This document shows, in pieces, positions 12,925 through 21,516 of a DNA stretch of 33,493 bases. The position numbers and the translations under genes are program-made. The stretch's first letter is position 1; every line of letters begins with the position of its first letter. The DNA is from Bradyrhizobium hipponense (lineage in GTDB: Bacteria; Pseudomonadota; Alphaproteobacteria; Rhizobiales; Xanthobacteraceae): assembly GCF_008123965.1 (NCBI RefSeq), contig NZ_VSTH01000115.1, forward strand, positions 1-33,493, in the 5' to 3' direction. The notes beneath the pieces are model-generated. The model was not told the DNA's origin. It searched no databases and saw only the letters and a program-made list of their open reading frames with translations.

Positions 12925-15561
12925 TTAGCGGATCGCAGTCTGCCGCTCCGCTCCGTCTCGCCTGGGCACCACTTCGACAGCCGAAGCCAAAAGGGTCGGC
13001 TGGAGCAGGACGGCGAACTCTTCGAGCGATACTGGCGGTGAAAAGATATAGCCTTGCGCCATGGTCGCGCCGTTTTCTGCCGCGAACCGGAGGTCTTCGG
13101 CCGTTTCGACGCCTTCTACGACCGTTTCGAACCCCAATTCGTCCGCAAGTCCGAGCGCCAGGCGAAGGATCGTCTGCTTTTCGCGGTCTTGCGCAACACC
13201 GGCCACGAGCGTGCGATCGAGCTTCACGGCGTCGAAGGGGAGCCTCGCCATCGTCGAAAGATTCGAATAGCCGGCTCCGAAATCGTCCATCGCAAAGCGT
13301 ATGCCCAACTGCCTGAGCAGGCTTATTCTCTCGCGCACGACATCTGGATTGCGCATCGCGACCGACTCTGTGACCTCGATCTCGAGGTGTGGCGGCGGGA
13401 AGTCGGCCTCGCGAACGGTCGTGACGACATCCCTGATGAACAGCGGGTCCTCGATTTCCGTCGCCGCAACATTTACGGCGAGCACGAGGTTCGAGCCGGC
13501 TCGGATCAGGCCCCCGATTTCGGCGAGCGCGCGCCTGAGCACGAAGCGGTCGAGCTCCATAATGAGGCCGATCTCTTCCGCGATCTTGATGAAGCGCGCA
13601 GGAGGAATGTTGCCCTCCTTCGGGTGATGCCAGCGCGCCAGCGCCTCCACCCCCAGGATGCGGCCATCCAAGCAGGACACCTTGGGCTGGTAATGGACAA
13701 CGAGCTCTTCATTGCGGATCGCCAAGGCAAGATCGGTTTCGAGCGCATGGCGGGCTCGCGCGACCTCTGCGAGATCCGGAGTGAAGAATGCGTAGGTATT
13801 GCCTCCCGAGCTCTTCGCGGCGTACATCGCAAGGTCGGCGCGGATCAGGAGATCGTCATAGGTTGTGCCGTGGGTGGGACAGATCGCGATGCCGATGCTG
13901 ACGCCGACGGTCGCATGGTTGCTCTGCAGCTTGAAGGAAACCTGCAGCGTCTCGATCATCTCGCGGGCACTGAGGCTTGCGGCCTCGACGGTCTTCACCC
14001 CGGCGATGATGGCGACGAACTCGTCGCCCCCGACCCGGGCGAGCAGACATTTGCCGGGAGCGCCCTTGGACGCCAGCAAATTGCTCAAGCGCTCGGCAAC
14101 CATCCTGAGCAGTTCGTCGCCGGCCTTGTGCCCGAAAGTGTCGTTGATGGATTTGAAGCCATCGAGGTCGAGGAAGAACAGCGCTCCGCCCTCTTCTGCG
14201 TCGATGAGCGCCGGCGCGTCGATGCGCATCTTCTCCCGATTGGGAATGCGGCTCACCGTATCGTAGAAAGCGAGCTGACGAATTCTTCGAGTGCTGGCCC
14301 GCAAATGCGTCAGCATTCGCTCGAATGCGAGGCCGAGGCTGCGGACCTCGCCGATGCCCGTTGCGCGGAACGGAACGTCGAGATTGCCACCCGCGATTTC
14401 CTGGGCAGTCTTGGCGAGCGCTGAAAGTCCTTTCGTGAGGCGCCTCACGGCGGCCAATAGCGCGACGACCAAGGCACCGAGCGCCAGCGCCGCGGATGCC
14501 AGGAACTGCCACATCAGCGAACGCGTATGGGATGCACCGATCTGGAACATCTGATCGCGTGTCGTCGTCACGAGCGATGCGCTCGCGAACGTACACACCT
14601 TGAGCGTGGCCTCGTAATCGACACAGCGCGCGACGTAGTTGCCGTCAGCCGAGTGCTGCAGCCCGGTCAAACGCGTCCTGGTGCCGCTGAATCTCACCCC
14701 TTCAGGCCCCGCGGAAGACACGATCTCGTTGTCGCCCGCGATGATGACGACGCCGGCATTGGCTAGCGAAGTGAAGTTCTCGAGAGTCCGCTCCGTGCGC
14801 CCGAGCGGTCGGATGGCGGCAAGCGCGCCGATGAGATCGCCGAACTCGTCGAACACGGGCTCGATCGCGGTGTGCGCTATGGTGTGGCGCTGCGGCAGAC
14901 CGAGCGCTGACAGTTCACGCAATTTGAGCTCATAGGTGCCTTCCTCACCCTGCGGGTGCGAGCGGCTATTGTCCTTGAGGATAGCGCTGAGATTGACAGA
15001 GAGGGCGGTACCCTCGAGCGCTCGGTTCAGCGCGAGGAGGTCGAGGGGCGTGTTGGCGCCGATCAGGCGACCGGTTTCGTCGAAGGCGATCAGCCTTTCG
15101 AAGCCGGAGGTCGAAGCAACGATGCTGAGCAGCTCGCGGATAGTCACATCGTTGTTCGAGGCGACCGCCTTGGCGACATCGGCGCGCTGAGCGATCTGAC
15201 GCAGGCGAGATGCGGTTTCCGCGCCCAGGACCTCAATTCGCGCTCGCGCCAACTGCGCCTCACCATCGAGGCGATGAGCGAGTTGGTCTTCTGAGAGTTC
15301 GCCCAGGGCCGCAGCCTGCTGTCTCAGTTGCTGCTGCAGGCGTAGCGCCGTCAAGCCACCGATGAGGCCGAGCCCGAGGACGCCGGTCGCGAGCACGACG
15401 GCAACAAGACGCATGGCGATAGACGAAGGGAAACTCGGAACCCCGGACGGAACGAGCCAATGACGCCAACGGGGTGGCGCCCTCGATGCCCTTGCCGAAT
15501 CCGTGTCAATCGCCGCCACCGCCAGCACCCTGAACTTGCGGGGCCGGTCAATGTCGCTCAC
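12925..15561 (-). CDS. Membrane GGDEF-EAL protein (c-di-GMP turnover)
   Basis: This 878-residue inner-membrane protein has a first helix (about 51-71), a large periplasmic sensor (about 75-345), a second helix (about 350-371) and a HAMP-like region (about 372-425). A GGDEF domain follows with an intact RVGGDEF (511-515), then an EAL domain with GVEALARW (EAL 639-641), DDFGAGYS (759-766), VVEGVETAEDL and QGYIFSPP. Both catalytic signatures look complete, so it may both make and break cyclic di-GMP. The inhibitory RxxD site before GGDEF is absent (P and C at those positions). The start is GTG at 15561 after AGGGGCC. It is divergent from a PstS-like periplasmic binding protein, a likely sensor partner. 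Confidence 0.92.
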   Translation of the reverse strand: MSDIDRPRKFRVLAVAAIDTDSARASRAPPRWRHWLVPSGVPSFPSSIAMRLVAVVLATGVLGLGLIGGLTALRLQQQLRQQAAALGELSEDQLAHRLDGEAQLARARIEVLGAETASRLRQIAQRADVAKAVASNNDVTIRELLSIVASTSGFERLIAFDETGRLIGANTPLDLLALNRALEGTALSVNLSAILKDNSRSHPQGEEGTYELKLRELSALGLPQRHTIAHTAIEPVFDEFGDLIGALAAIRPLGRTERTLENFTSLANAGVVIIAGDNEIVSSAGPEGVRFSGTRTRLTGLQHSADGNYVARCVDYEATLKVCTFASASLVTTTRDQMFQIGASHTRSLMWQFLASAALALGALVVALLAAVRRLTKGLSALAKTAQEIAGGNLDVPFRATGIGEVRSLGLAFERMLTHLRASTRRIRQLAFYDTVSRIPNREKMRIDAPALIDAEEGGALFFLDLDGFKSINDTFGHKAGDELLRMVAERLSNLLASKGAPGKCLLARVGGDEFVAIIAGVKTVEAASLSAREMIETLQVSFKLQSNHATVGVSIGIAICPTHGTTYDDLLIRADLAMYAAKSSGGNTYAFFTPDLAEVARARHALETDLALAIRNEELVVHYQPKVSCLDGRILGVEALARWHHPKEGNIPPARFIKIAEEIGLIMELDRFVLRRALAEIGGLIRAGSNLVLAVNVAATEIEDPLFIRDVVTTVREADFPPPHLEIEVTESVAMRNPDVVRERISLLRQLGIRFAMDDFGAGYSNLSTMARLPFDAVKLDRTLVAGVAQDREKQTILRLALGLADELGFETVVEGVETAEDLRFAAENGATMAQGYIFSPPVSLEEFAVLLQPTLLASAVEVVPRRDGAERQTAIR

Positions 15562-15786
15562 TGAGGCCCCTGAGCGTGTTCCAGGGCGACCTTAGGCGAG
15601 CGAACCATTCAATATCGTCTATTTATCGGCTATTTGTGGTTGACTAATTAACAAACGGTTTTTCGAAACCATCAAATTTTGTGCTTTCTGTCCGCCACAG
15701 ATGATTCCAAAGGCACGGCGTTGCGACAACAGATGGTTTAGGTTTCTTTGCCAGATTGCGCACCTCGTGGTTCGAAGGGGTTTGCA
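15562..15786. promoter_or_regulatory. AT-rich divergent control region
   Basis: This 225-bp gap is clearly more AT-rich than its flanks (for example around CTATTTATCGGC and TTGACTAATTAAC) and must hold the promoters of both divergent genes. A small hairpin, GGTTT-TTCG-AAACC, lies at 15657-15670. TTGACT near 15639 could be a -35 for the plus-strand gene, but no convincing -10 follows at the right distance. Confidence 0.4.
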
Positions 15787-16590
15787 ATGGCATTTGCGAG
15801 GATCACGGCAGCAATTTTGGGCCTCTGCATTGCGGGGGTCAATGCCGCTGGCGCCGAAACACGCCGGCTCGACATCGTCGGGACCGGAGACGGCATCGAT
15901 GTCCTGCGCGTCATCGCCGCGAGCTTCATGCAGCAGGAAGGATCGGCACGGGTCGAGATCCCGCCGAGCATCGGTTCTGGCGGAGGCATCGCGGCCGTGG
16001 GATCCGGCAAGGCGATCTTAGGGCGCGTCGCACGCCGCCTAACCGACGCCGAAGCGGCCTCCGGCATCGTCTACAAGGCGATCGCCCGCCTGCCCTCGGC
16101 CTTCATCGTCCATCCCGGCTGCGGAGTGAGTGCCGTCACAAGCGATCAGCTCGTTGCGATCTATTCGGGCCGCCTCGCGAATTGGAAGGAGCTGGGCGGA
16201 GCCGATATGCGCATCCGCGTCGTGCGGCGCGAGGACCAGGACAGCACTCTCACCGTGCTACGGGCCAGCATGCCCGGCTGGCATGATCTCGAGATCACCG
16301 AGAAATCGAAGACGGCAACGACCACACAGGAAGCGATCGAGACGGTTCGCGATGTTCAAGGCGCAATCGGCTTCGGTCCCTTCTCACGGCCGTTGGAACA
16401 GGGGCTCACAGTGCTTCGCGTGAACGGTCACTACCCGACCGACCCGGATTATCCCTCGAGCGTGGTGCTGGCGCTGATCTATTTGAAAACATTGCAGGAT
16501 CCGGACGCCTTGGCCTTTCTACGCTTTGCCGATACGCAGAAGGCGGCCGACGTCATCACCAGCCTCGGTAGTCTGCCCGTCAAGCCGTGA
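15787..16590 (+). CDS. PstS-like periplasmic substrate-binding protein
   Basis: This 267-residue exported protein has a signal peptide (about 1-23, ending VNAAGA). The mature part is a type II periplasmic-binding fold of the phosphate-binding (PstS-like) group: IPPSIGSGGGIAAVGSG near the N-terminus, LVAIYSGRLANWKELGG, RREDQDSTLTVL (equivalent to the PstS R-x-x-x-SGT loop) and VQGAIGFGPFS. The ATG at 15787 follows AAGGGG at good spacing; 13 upstream in-frame codons are not signal-like. No ABC permease or ATPase is present. The divergent GGDEF-EAL gene with a periplasmic domain suggests a sensing role rather than transport. The ligand may be phosphate or another anion. Confidence 0.82.
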   Translation: MAFARITAAILGLCIAGVNAAGAETRRLDIVGTGDGIDVLRVIAASFMQQEGSARVEIPPSIGSGGGIAAVGSGKAILGRVARRLTDAEAASGIVYKAIARLPSAFIVHPGCGVSAVTSDQLVAIYSGRLANWKELGGADMRIRVVRREDQDSTLTVLRASMPGWHDLEITEKSKTATTTQEAIETVRDVQGAIGFGPFSRPLEQGLTVLRVNGHYPTDPDYPSSVVLALIYLKTLQDPDALAFLRFADTQKAADVITSLGSLPVKP

Positions 16591-16637
16591 GCCGCCGGGG
16601 TTCGCTGGCCACCGGCGCTGCTGAGCTCGGCATCGGC

Positions 16638-17648
16638 TCAAAGACCGGGGCGATAAGGCTGCTCTCGGCTTCGCCATAGATGGGTGATCTTGTCCATCAG
16701 CGATGAGGTTTGAGAGCTTGGCAGGAAAGGATCGGCGTAGCATTGCGCATTGGCCGAGCGCGCCTTGTTCTTCACGATCTCGACGAGACCAACGGGGCCG
16801 GCGACGTAGACCGTATCCTCCAGCCCGAGCAGGGGCAGGTAGTGCGATGGGCGCCCGGGCCTGATCGGCAGGATAGATCCGACCTCCGTCGTCGCAATGA
16901 CGTCGCGGACTCCGTCGTCGATCAGCCACTGCAACGAGGGAAGCATATAGAGGTTATCGGCATCCCGGCTACCGGCGACGACCGTTATCTCGCGGTTGCG
17001 CTGGGTCGAGCGCGCCGAGCGGGCGAGCGCCCAGATCGGGGCCCAGCCTGCTCCGCCGGCGACCAGCACCAGCGGCCCCTGGCCCTGCCGCAGATAGGCT
17101 TGTCCGAATGGGCCTTGCACATGCGCCGCATGGCCTGGCCTGATGGTCTTGCCGAGCTGCCCCGACACGGTGCCGTCAGGCAGGCGCCGGATGTGGAAGA
17201 CGAGTTCGACTTGCTTGAAGGAGCCATCGAGCCTGAAGGTCGGGCTGAACTCGCGCGCAGGATAGCCGGAAAACTTGACGCGCACATATTGGCCCGGCCG
17301 AAACTCGAGCGGCGCAGAGGTCGTCAGCACGACCTCGGCGATCTCCGGCGAGAGCTCGTTGATCTCGGTGACGGCGCCCGCTCGCTTCATCGGTAGCGGC
17401 AATTCTTCGAATTCGATCTCCGCATCGCCTGCGACCGCGGCCTGGCAGGCGAGCACAGTGCGGCCATGGCCCGAGCCGCCGTCATCGACCGCGCCCGAAA
17501 CGACCGTCACGCGGCAGCTCTGACATTGTCCCGATCTGCAGTCGTGTGGAATGAGGATCGAGCCGCCGAGCGCCGCGTCGATCAAGCTTTCGCCGGCGCG
17601 GGCTTCGACGAGCTTGCCGTTGAGGACGAGCCGACAATGCCCCTTCAT
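16638..17648 (-). CDS. 2Fe-2S ferredoxin / FAD / NAD(P)H reductase
   Basis: The protein has 336 residues from the ATG at 17648. The N-terminal plant-type ferredoxin domain (about 1-85) has all four cluster cysteines: C37, C42 and C45 in DCRSGQCQSC, and C68 in VLACQA. The FAD domain (about 90-190) has REFSPTF, the flavin-binding RxYS-like motif with Phe, and GQYVRV. The NAD(P) domain (about 192-300) has LVAGGAGWAPIWAL and ends VYVAGPVGLVE. This is the layout of oxygenase reductases that pass electrons from NAD(P)H to a partner. No oxygenase is nearby. The gene lies 147 bp downstream of the cytochrome b fusion on the same strand, so the cytochrome is the probable partner. Confidence 0.88.
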   Translation of the reverse strand: MKGHCRLVLNGKLVEARAGESLIDAALGGSILIPHDCRSGQCQSCRVTVVSGAVDDGGSGHGRTVLACQAAVAGDAEIEFEELPLPMKRAGAVTEINELSPEIAEVVLTTSAPLEFRPGQYVRVKFSGYPAREFSPTFRLDGSFKQVELVFHIRRLPDGTVSGQLGKTIRPGHAAHVQGPFGQAYLRQGQGPLVLVAGGAGWAPIWALARSARSTQRNREITVVAGSRDADNLYMLPSLQWLIDDGVRDVIATTEVGSILPIRPGRPSHYLPLLGLEDTVYVAGPVGLVEIVKNKARSANAQCYADPFLPSSQTSSLMDKITHLWRSREQPYRPGL

Positions 17649-17795
17649 CGCGAGGCCCCTGGGCGCTGCGAATTTCCGCGAGCAGGCTGCTGCTCGCCGA
17701 GCCAGAATGCGATGCGCGGATGAGGGCGAAGCCATGCTTCAGCACAGCCGCGCCGTGGTGTCCTCCGGTCGAACTCGCCGCCGCCCATGAGGTGC

Positions 17796-19538
17796 CTATT
17801 TCTCCGTGACGACAAGCACCGGGCGGTTATGGGTCGCATGCCGCGTCTGTGCATGGTCGAAGACAGCAACCCACATGTAGAGATCGCGGCCTGGCACGAA
17901 GGCTTTGTCATATCTGCCATCGCTTTTCATGTTGCGCGTCAGCTCGAGCGTCCAATGTCCGTTGCTCCATCTTGAAACCCCGGTGACATTGGCCCGCTCT
18001 CCGTCGTTGTCGCCGGCAATGATCACGCCGGGCAGGATCGTGCCAATGGGAATCCTCGCGTCGGCCTCTGGAGTGTAGGGTTCGCTCTCCCGGTCGAACA
18101 TGTACCAGCGGCCGTTTTCGTCGTCGCTGCTGTTGGGATTGAGATCGAATTTGCCAAGGGCTGCGACCTGCGCCTTCCAGTCCTTGGGAAGCCGCAGAAC
18201 CGTGACGGGCCCTTTGTCGTTCCTGTGGATGAACTTGAAGTTATACGAATAAAGAGTGCGACCGGGCTTGTTCCAATAGCCGCCCTGGTAGCGGGCATCG
18301 TAATTTTGCTCGTCCAAGGTCGGGGCGTAGGGCGGACCGATATATTGGCTGTCGACACGCCCGAGCATGCCCCCGCGCGACGCCTTCCACTGCCACATGT
18401 CTATGTAGCTGCCATCCGTCGTGTAGTGGAAGCCCCGGCCGTTGATCGGCATCGGTTTGCCGGGCAGCGGGTTGGCGCCGAGATCCGTCGCGCCCGCGCC
18501 GCCAAGCGATGGATTATCGGAGAAAATGACCGCCAGTTTATCCTCGTAGAAGTCGACGGCGTCTTGCAGGCCCGCACGCTCGTCGAGGACGTGCCAGCCA
18601 TCCTCTTTCTTGATGATCGGAATGCGGCGAAGGGAGCGCGTGGGATCGTCCCAGCGGAAGGCGAAATAGATCTTCTGCCCGTCATGCAGGGCGCGCACTT
18701 CCACCAGCGATTCGCCCGATCCGTCGAGATTGGCACCCTGCTGCGTGCGGATGAAGACGGGGCGTGCGCGCGACCAGGCGGGATCGCCCATGGCGCCGTC
18801 CAGCTTGGGCGCGTCGCTCACCCGCGCGACGACGAGCGCATCGCGCGTCGCCCAGTCGAGCCCGGCGACGCCGCACGCGACTGCCACCCCGATTGCAGCT
18901 GCGACGAGAAGAGGCCTTGGCCGCACGGCCTTCGTGATCGCGAGCGGCGTCGGCCGAAACACGCGGAAAATCTGCAGCCAGCCACCATAGAGATAGTGCG
19001 CGGCGACATGCGCGAAGATATAGACGAGCGCGACGAAGGCGGCGGTCGAGTGGAGATAAGCCCACCAGCCGCCGTAGCCGAGATACATCATGACGCCCGT
19101 CCCCGTGAGGAATATCACGAGCGCATAGACGAACCAGTGCAGGATGATGTTGACGGCTCCCCACTTGAGGCGAGCCGGAGCGCGCATCGCGAGGATCCGC
19201 GTCTTCTTGAGACTGTTGCGCTCGACGAGGCCGCCGCGCGCGAGGTAGGCGACGTAGGCCGACCCGCAGAAGAAGACGGCGAGCCCCGCGAGGAAATGCC
19301 AGGAAAAGATCTCGCCCTGAGGCAGGACCGGAGCGAGCCATTTCGAGAAGGGAGCGCGCAGCGCGTCCGCTGCGATGCGTATGCCGGTAACGAGGCTTAC
19401 GACGAAAGCGAGCGCGGTCGCCCAATGGAGCGTTATCGTCCCGACATCCGTGCGTGGCGGGCTTTCTCGAGTCTTTGTTTGAGGGAGGCTTCTCTCGGTC
19501 AAGGCGTCGGCATTCGTTCGAGCGGTGACATCGTTCAT
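17796..19538 (-). CDS. Cytochrome b561-type membrane domain fused to ethylbenzene dehydrogenase-like haem domain
   Basis: This 580-residue protein has two parts. The first (about 30-230) has five membrane helices with histidines placed for two b haems (H38, H81, H134, H163, H177 and H181 are candidates), like Ni-hydrogenase/formate dehydrogenase cytochrome b. The second (about 238-578) resembles the EB_dh haem-binding domain (gamma subunit of ethylbenzene dehydrogenase): LDGAMGDPAWSRARP, KIYFAFRWDDPTRS, DMWQWKASR and a closing WTLELTRNMKSDGRYD. EbdC binds haem b through Met and Lys; M381 and K538 are my candidates. The C-part should be periplasmic. The ATG at 19538 is preferred (GGTAAG nine bases upstream); a GTG lies at 19556. 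It is upstream of the reductase gene. No molybdenum catalytic subunit is present. Confidence 0.85.
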   Translation of the reverse strand: MNDVTARTNADALTERSLPQTKTRESPPRTDVGTITLHWATALAFVVSLVTGIRIAADALRAPFSKWLAPVLPQGEIFSWHFLAGLAVFFCGSAYVAYLARGGLVERNSLKKTRILAMRAPARLKWGAVNIILHWFVYALVIFLTGTGVMMYLGYGGWWAYLHSTAAFVALVYIFAHVAAHYLYGGWLQIFRVFRPTPLAITKAVRPRPLLVAAAIGVAVACGVAGLDWATRDALVVARVSDAPKLDGAMGDPAWSRARPVFIRTQQGANLDGSGESLVEVRALHDGQKIYFAFRWDDPTRSLRRIPIIKKEDGWHVLDERAGLQDAVDFYEDKLAVIFSDNPSLGGAGATDLGANPLPGKPMPINGRGFHYTTDGSYIDMWQWKASRGGMLGRVDSQYIGPPYAPTLDEQNYDARYQGGYWNKPGRTLYSYNFKFIHRNDKGPVTVLRLPKDWKAQVAALGKFDLNPNSSDDENGRWYMFDRESEPYTPEADARIPIGTILPGVIIAGDNDGERANVTGVSRWSNGHWTLELTRNMKSDGRYDKAFVPGRDLYMWVAVFDHAQTRHATHNRPVLVVTEK

Positions 19539-19985
19539 TGCATAAAGCTTACCCACGGTAAACCAGTAGTAGAGCTAGCGTCCGCTTTTCGCTTCTCCCG
19601 GAAAACCGGACAGCTGCGAACAAGCGACCTCGCGGTCGGCCAACGAGCCGCCCCTCGGGGCATACGCCAGTCTCGAATTTGGCCTCTAACCCAGCTGGCT
19701 CTGGTGCTGGGCAACTCCGAGCGCGGCCGTTGCGCGGGTCGCTAAACCACGTCCATCATAAACTCGCCGGAAACAGTTGGGGGGATGTGGTCGCCTTCAG
19801 TGCTTCGCTTCTCCCCAGCAGCTTGAATTTATATAGTAATTTCAATTACATATGAGTTCGTGGTTTTGCTCTGAATGCCGCGCCATTTTACGATCTCTTA
19901 CAACAAAGCAGCCGCGGATAGGCGCGGGGAGCCAATTGCAGCCAGTGATGCGCCTATTGCAGTGTCGCTAGGGCGGCGCCCACGC
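19539..19985. other. Non-coding gap with AT-rich stretch
   Basis: No gene is supported in these roughly 450 bp. An AT-rich block at about 19822-19856 contains TTGAA and TTCAA arms 13 bases apart. It could hold an A/T-rich operator or a promoter. The rest shows no clear hairpin or open frame worth naming. Confidence 0.45.
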
Positions 19986-20294
19986 TTATGCGGCTCTGGG
20001 ACGGAGCGTGGGAATGCCGCTCACATCCTCTTCGCGTTCCGCGTGCCAAGTATCGTAAGCCGCCTGCATGCGCACCCAGACCCCGGCGCCATCGCCAAAC
20101 AACTTGCCGAGTCGAACCGCAACCGCCGGAGAGAACGGCTTGCGCTCGCGCAAAACATCCTAGAGATGCTGCCGTGAAATGCCGAGAAGCTGTGCAATCT
20201 CGGCTTTGGTCTTGCCGGTCGCCGGGATCACGTCCTCTCTCAGCAAAGGGCCAGGATGGCCTGTTCGCGCGACGGCGCCGCGGACAAGTTCGCG
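19986..20294 (-). pseudogene. HigA-type antitoxin remnant with in-frame TAG
   Basis: The minus-strand frame reads TGHPGPLLREDVIPATGKTK, then AEIAQLLGISRQHL, a TAG at 20162-20160, then DVLRERKPFSPAVAVRLGKL, FGDGAGVWVRMQAAYDTWHA and a normal end. This is the HigA antidote family (an XRE-like helix-turn-helix followed by the WVRMQAAYD segment). The TAG stands where relatives usually have tyrosine (QHLYD), so a single base change explains it. No start codon exists between the upstream TAA at 20297-20295 and the homology. No HigB toxin is adjacent. It is an inactive remnant unless TAG is read through. Confidence 0.8.
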
Positions 20295-20302
20295 TTACAC
20301 CG

Positions 20303-20503
20303 CTACCCTGGAATAGTAGCTCGCCTCGAATTCTCGGATTTGCGCCGGGCCCGTAATTCGAAGAAGGCCAGCATTGCGCCTGCTGCAATCGATCCCGCAA
20401 CCCTCCAGGCGTTGGAGTTCGACAACCAGCCTGAGAAAGATAGGAAGTATACGAGGAGGCCTGCATAGGCTCCCATGATTGCACTGGCGAACATGCCGGA
20501 AAT
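20303..20503 (-). pseudogene. In-frame tail of the M50 protease beyond a TAG
   Basis: After the TAG at 20506-20504 the same frame stays open for 66 codons (ISGMFASAIMGAYAGLLVYF, then a second membrane segment and a basic tail). It codes for two further membrane helices of the type that normally follow the M50 catalytic core. It could instead start anew at the ATG at 20494 as a 63-residue membrane protein, but no good ribosome site precedes it. The simplest reading is a nonsense mutation in a 264-codon gene. Confidence 0.5.
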
Positions 20504-21097
20504 CTACCGGGGCGCGCCGCGCATGGTTCCGGCCGCGAGCAGCAGAAGCTGCAGGCCATCGGTGCCGGTCCGGACACCGCCCGCCGTGGTCCAAAAGGGC
20601 GCCAAATTCACGATGATGAAGTAATATTGGACGAGCACGATTGGCCTGAGGTAATCGTGCCCCGGGTCCGGCACGACTGCCGGAGCGAGTGCGCTCACCA
20701 GGCCGATAAGTGCGGCATTTCCCAGCACTCCGCCGAGCAGAAATAACAGCATAGACCTGCGGACGATCGGCTGCGGGCAGCACCGCACGAAGCCCGCACA
20801 AGGCACTGCACGCAACTCGAACCGGATCTTGCCTATTTGGCCGCGTCCCAGCACTGGGCCGATGCCGATCGAAACCAATTGGACCGGCACCGACAGGAGC
20901 AGGGCGCACAGCAAATGTCCAAATTCGTGGCAGGCGATACCAGCCGCCAGACCGACCGCCGATGAAGCGAGGACAGCGGGAATCCAGTAGTCGCGAGTCA
21001 ACACCCATACGCAGATCAGAACGATCGCAAGGCAAAGTAAAGCGACGAGCACGACCCATCGGGCCAAGCCGTCCGTCCGCTCATGGGCCGCCGCCAT
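20504..21097 (-). CDS. M50 family membrane metalloprotease-like protein
   Basis: This 197-residue membrane protein has the site-2 protease zinc motif HEFGH (57-61) in its second helix region. A second conserved segment, NLAPFWTTAGG followed by TDGLQLL (N164, D180), corresponds to the family's N-x-x-P-x-x-x-x-DG motif that supplies the third zinc ligand. About four helices are visible. The ATG at 21097 follows AGGAAG at good spacing. The frame stops at a TAG, then stays open for 66 more codons, so the protein probably lost its last two helices. All catalytic residues precede the stop, so some activity is possible. Substrate is unknown. It lies upstream of the antitoxin remnant on the same strand. 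Confidence 0.7.
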   Translation of the reverse strand: MAAAHERTDGLARWVVLVALLCLAIVLICVWVLTRDYWIPAVLASSAVGLAAGIACHEFGHLLCALLLSVPVQLVSIGIGPVLGRGQIGKIRFELRAVPCAGFVRCCPQPIVRRSMLLFLLGGVLGNAALIGLVSALAPAVVPDPGHDYLRPIVLVQYYFIIVNLAPFWTTAGGVRTGTDGLQLLLLAAGTMRGAPR

Positions 21098-21516
21098 CTT
21101 GCTTCCTGCATCGAACGTTTGGGCCTACCATCAAAGCTGCCCGGACGATCAGACAGTGCAAATTTGATCGGGTCAGCATCTTGGTGATGTCTAGTCAGTT
21201 GGCTTGTTCTGAAAGCCGCACCGTAATGTCTTGGACGATCTGACTGCCCAAAGGGTTCAAGATCGGGCACGCGATGTGGGACATGCCGGGAAGGTTAACC
21301 ACCCTCCAAAGATCGAAGGCGGCGTCCGTGACGCATAGCGCAAGTCCGCGGGGGGGGGCGGTTTGCGGGCTGCTGCATCATAGCGCCATGGCGAAGCGAT
21401 AGTGCCCATCTCCATCCGCCTTGGCGCGCCATTTCAGTACAAAACTGGGCACTCCAAAACCTGCCGATCCTGCGCTTGATGGGGCTCCTGCCCGAGACAA
21501 TCGCGCGTTAAGACAC
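21098..21516. other. Gap with G-run, repeat copy C and a possible coding remnant
   Basis: No intact gene is supported. On the minus strand a frame from just after copy C (about 21372) to a TGA at 21195 reads protein-like sequence (LALCVTDAAFDLWRVVNLPG, then IVQDITVRLSEQAN) but has no start codon apart from an internal ATG. A run of nine G lies at 21350-21358, a possible slippage site. It may be a decayed gene end. Confidence 0.35.
21376..21435 (-). repeat. 60-bp 3'-flank element, copy C
   Basis: On the minus strand GCGCCAAGGC pairs with GCCATGGCGC (one A/A mismatch). After GGAT, GGAG pairs with CTTC with one G-U pair around ATGGGCACTATCG. The frame reads KWRAKADGDGHYRFAMAL then TGA. It lies 81 bp beyond the stop of the CxxC protein gene, in the same sense. 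Its 5' flank TTTGTACTGAA is shared with copy B. Confidence 0.85.

Noticed and set aside
13054..14424. Long plus-strand open frame opposite the GGDEF-EAL gene
   Set aside because: It is an antisense shadow. The minus frame has complete GGDEF and EAL signatures.
18225..19745. Long plus-strand open frame opposite the cytochrome fusion
   Set aside because: It is an antisense shadow with no membrane or domain pattern.
20505..20516. GGGGCGCGCCGC near the M50 stop as another copy of the 60-bp element
   Set aside because: Only the GGCGCGCC core matches. No flanking stem or loop sequence of the element follows on either strand.
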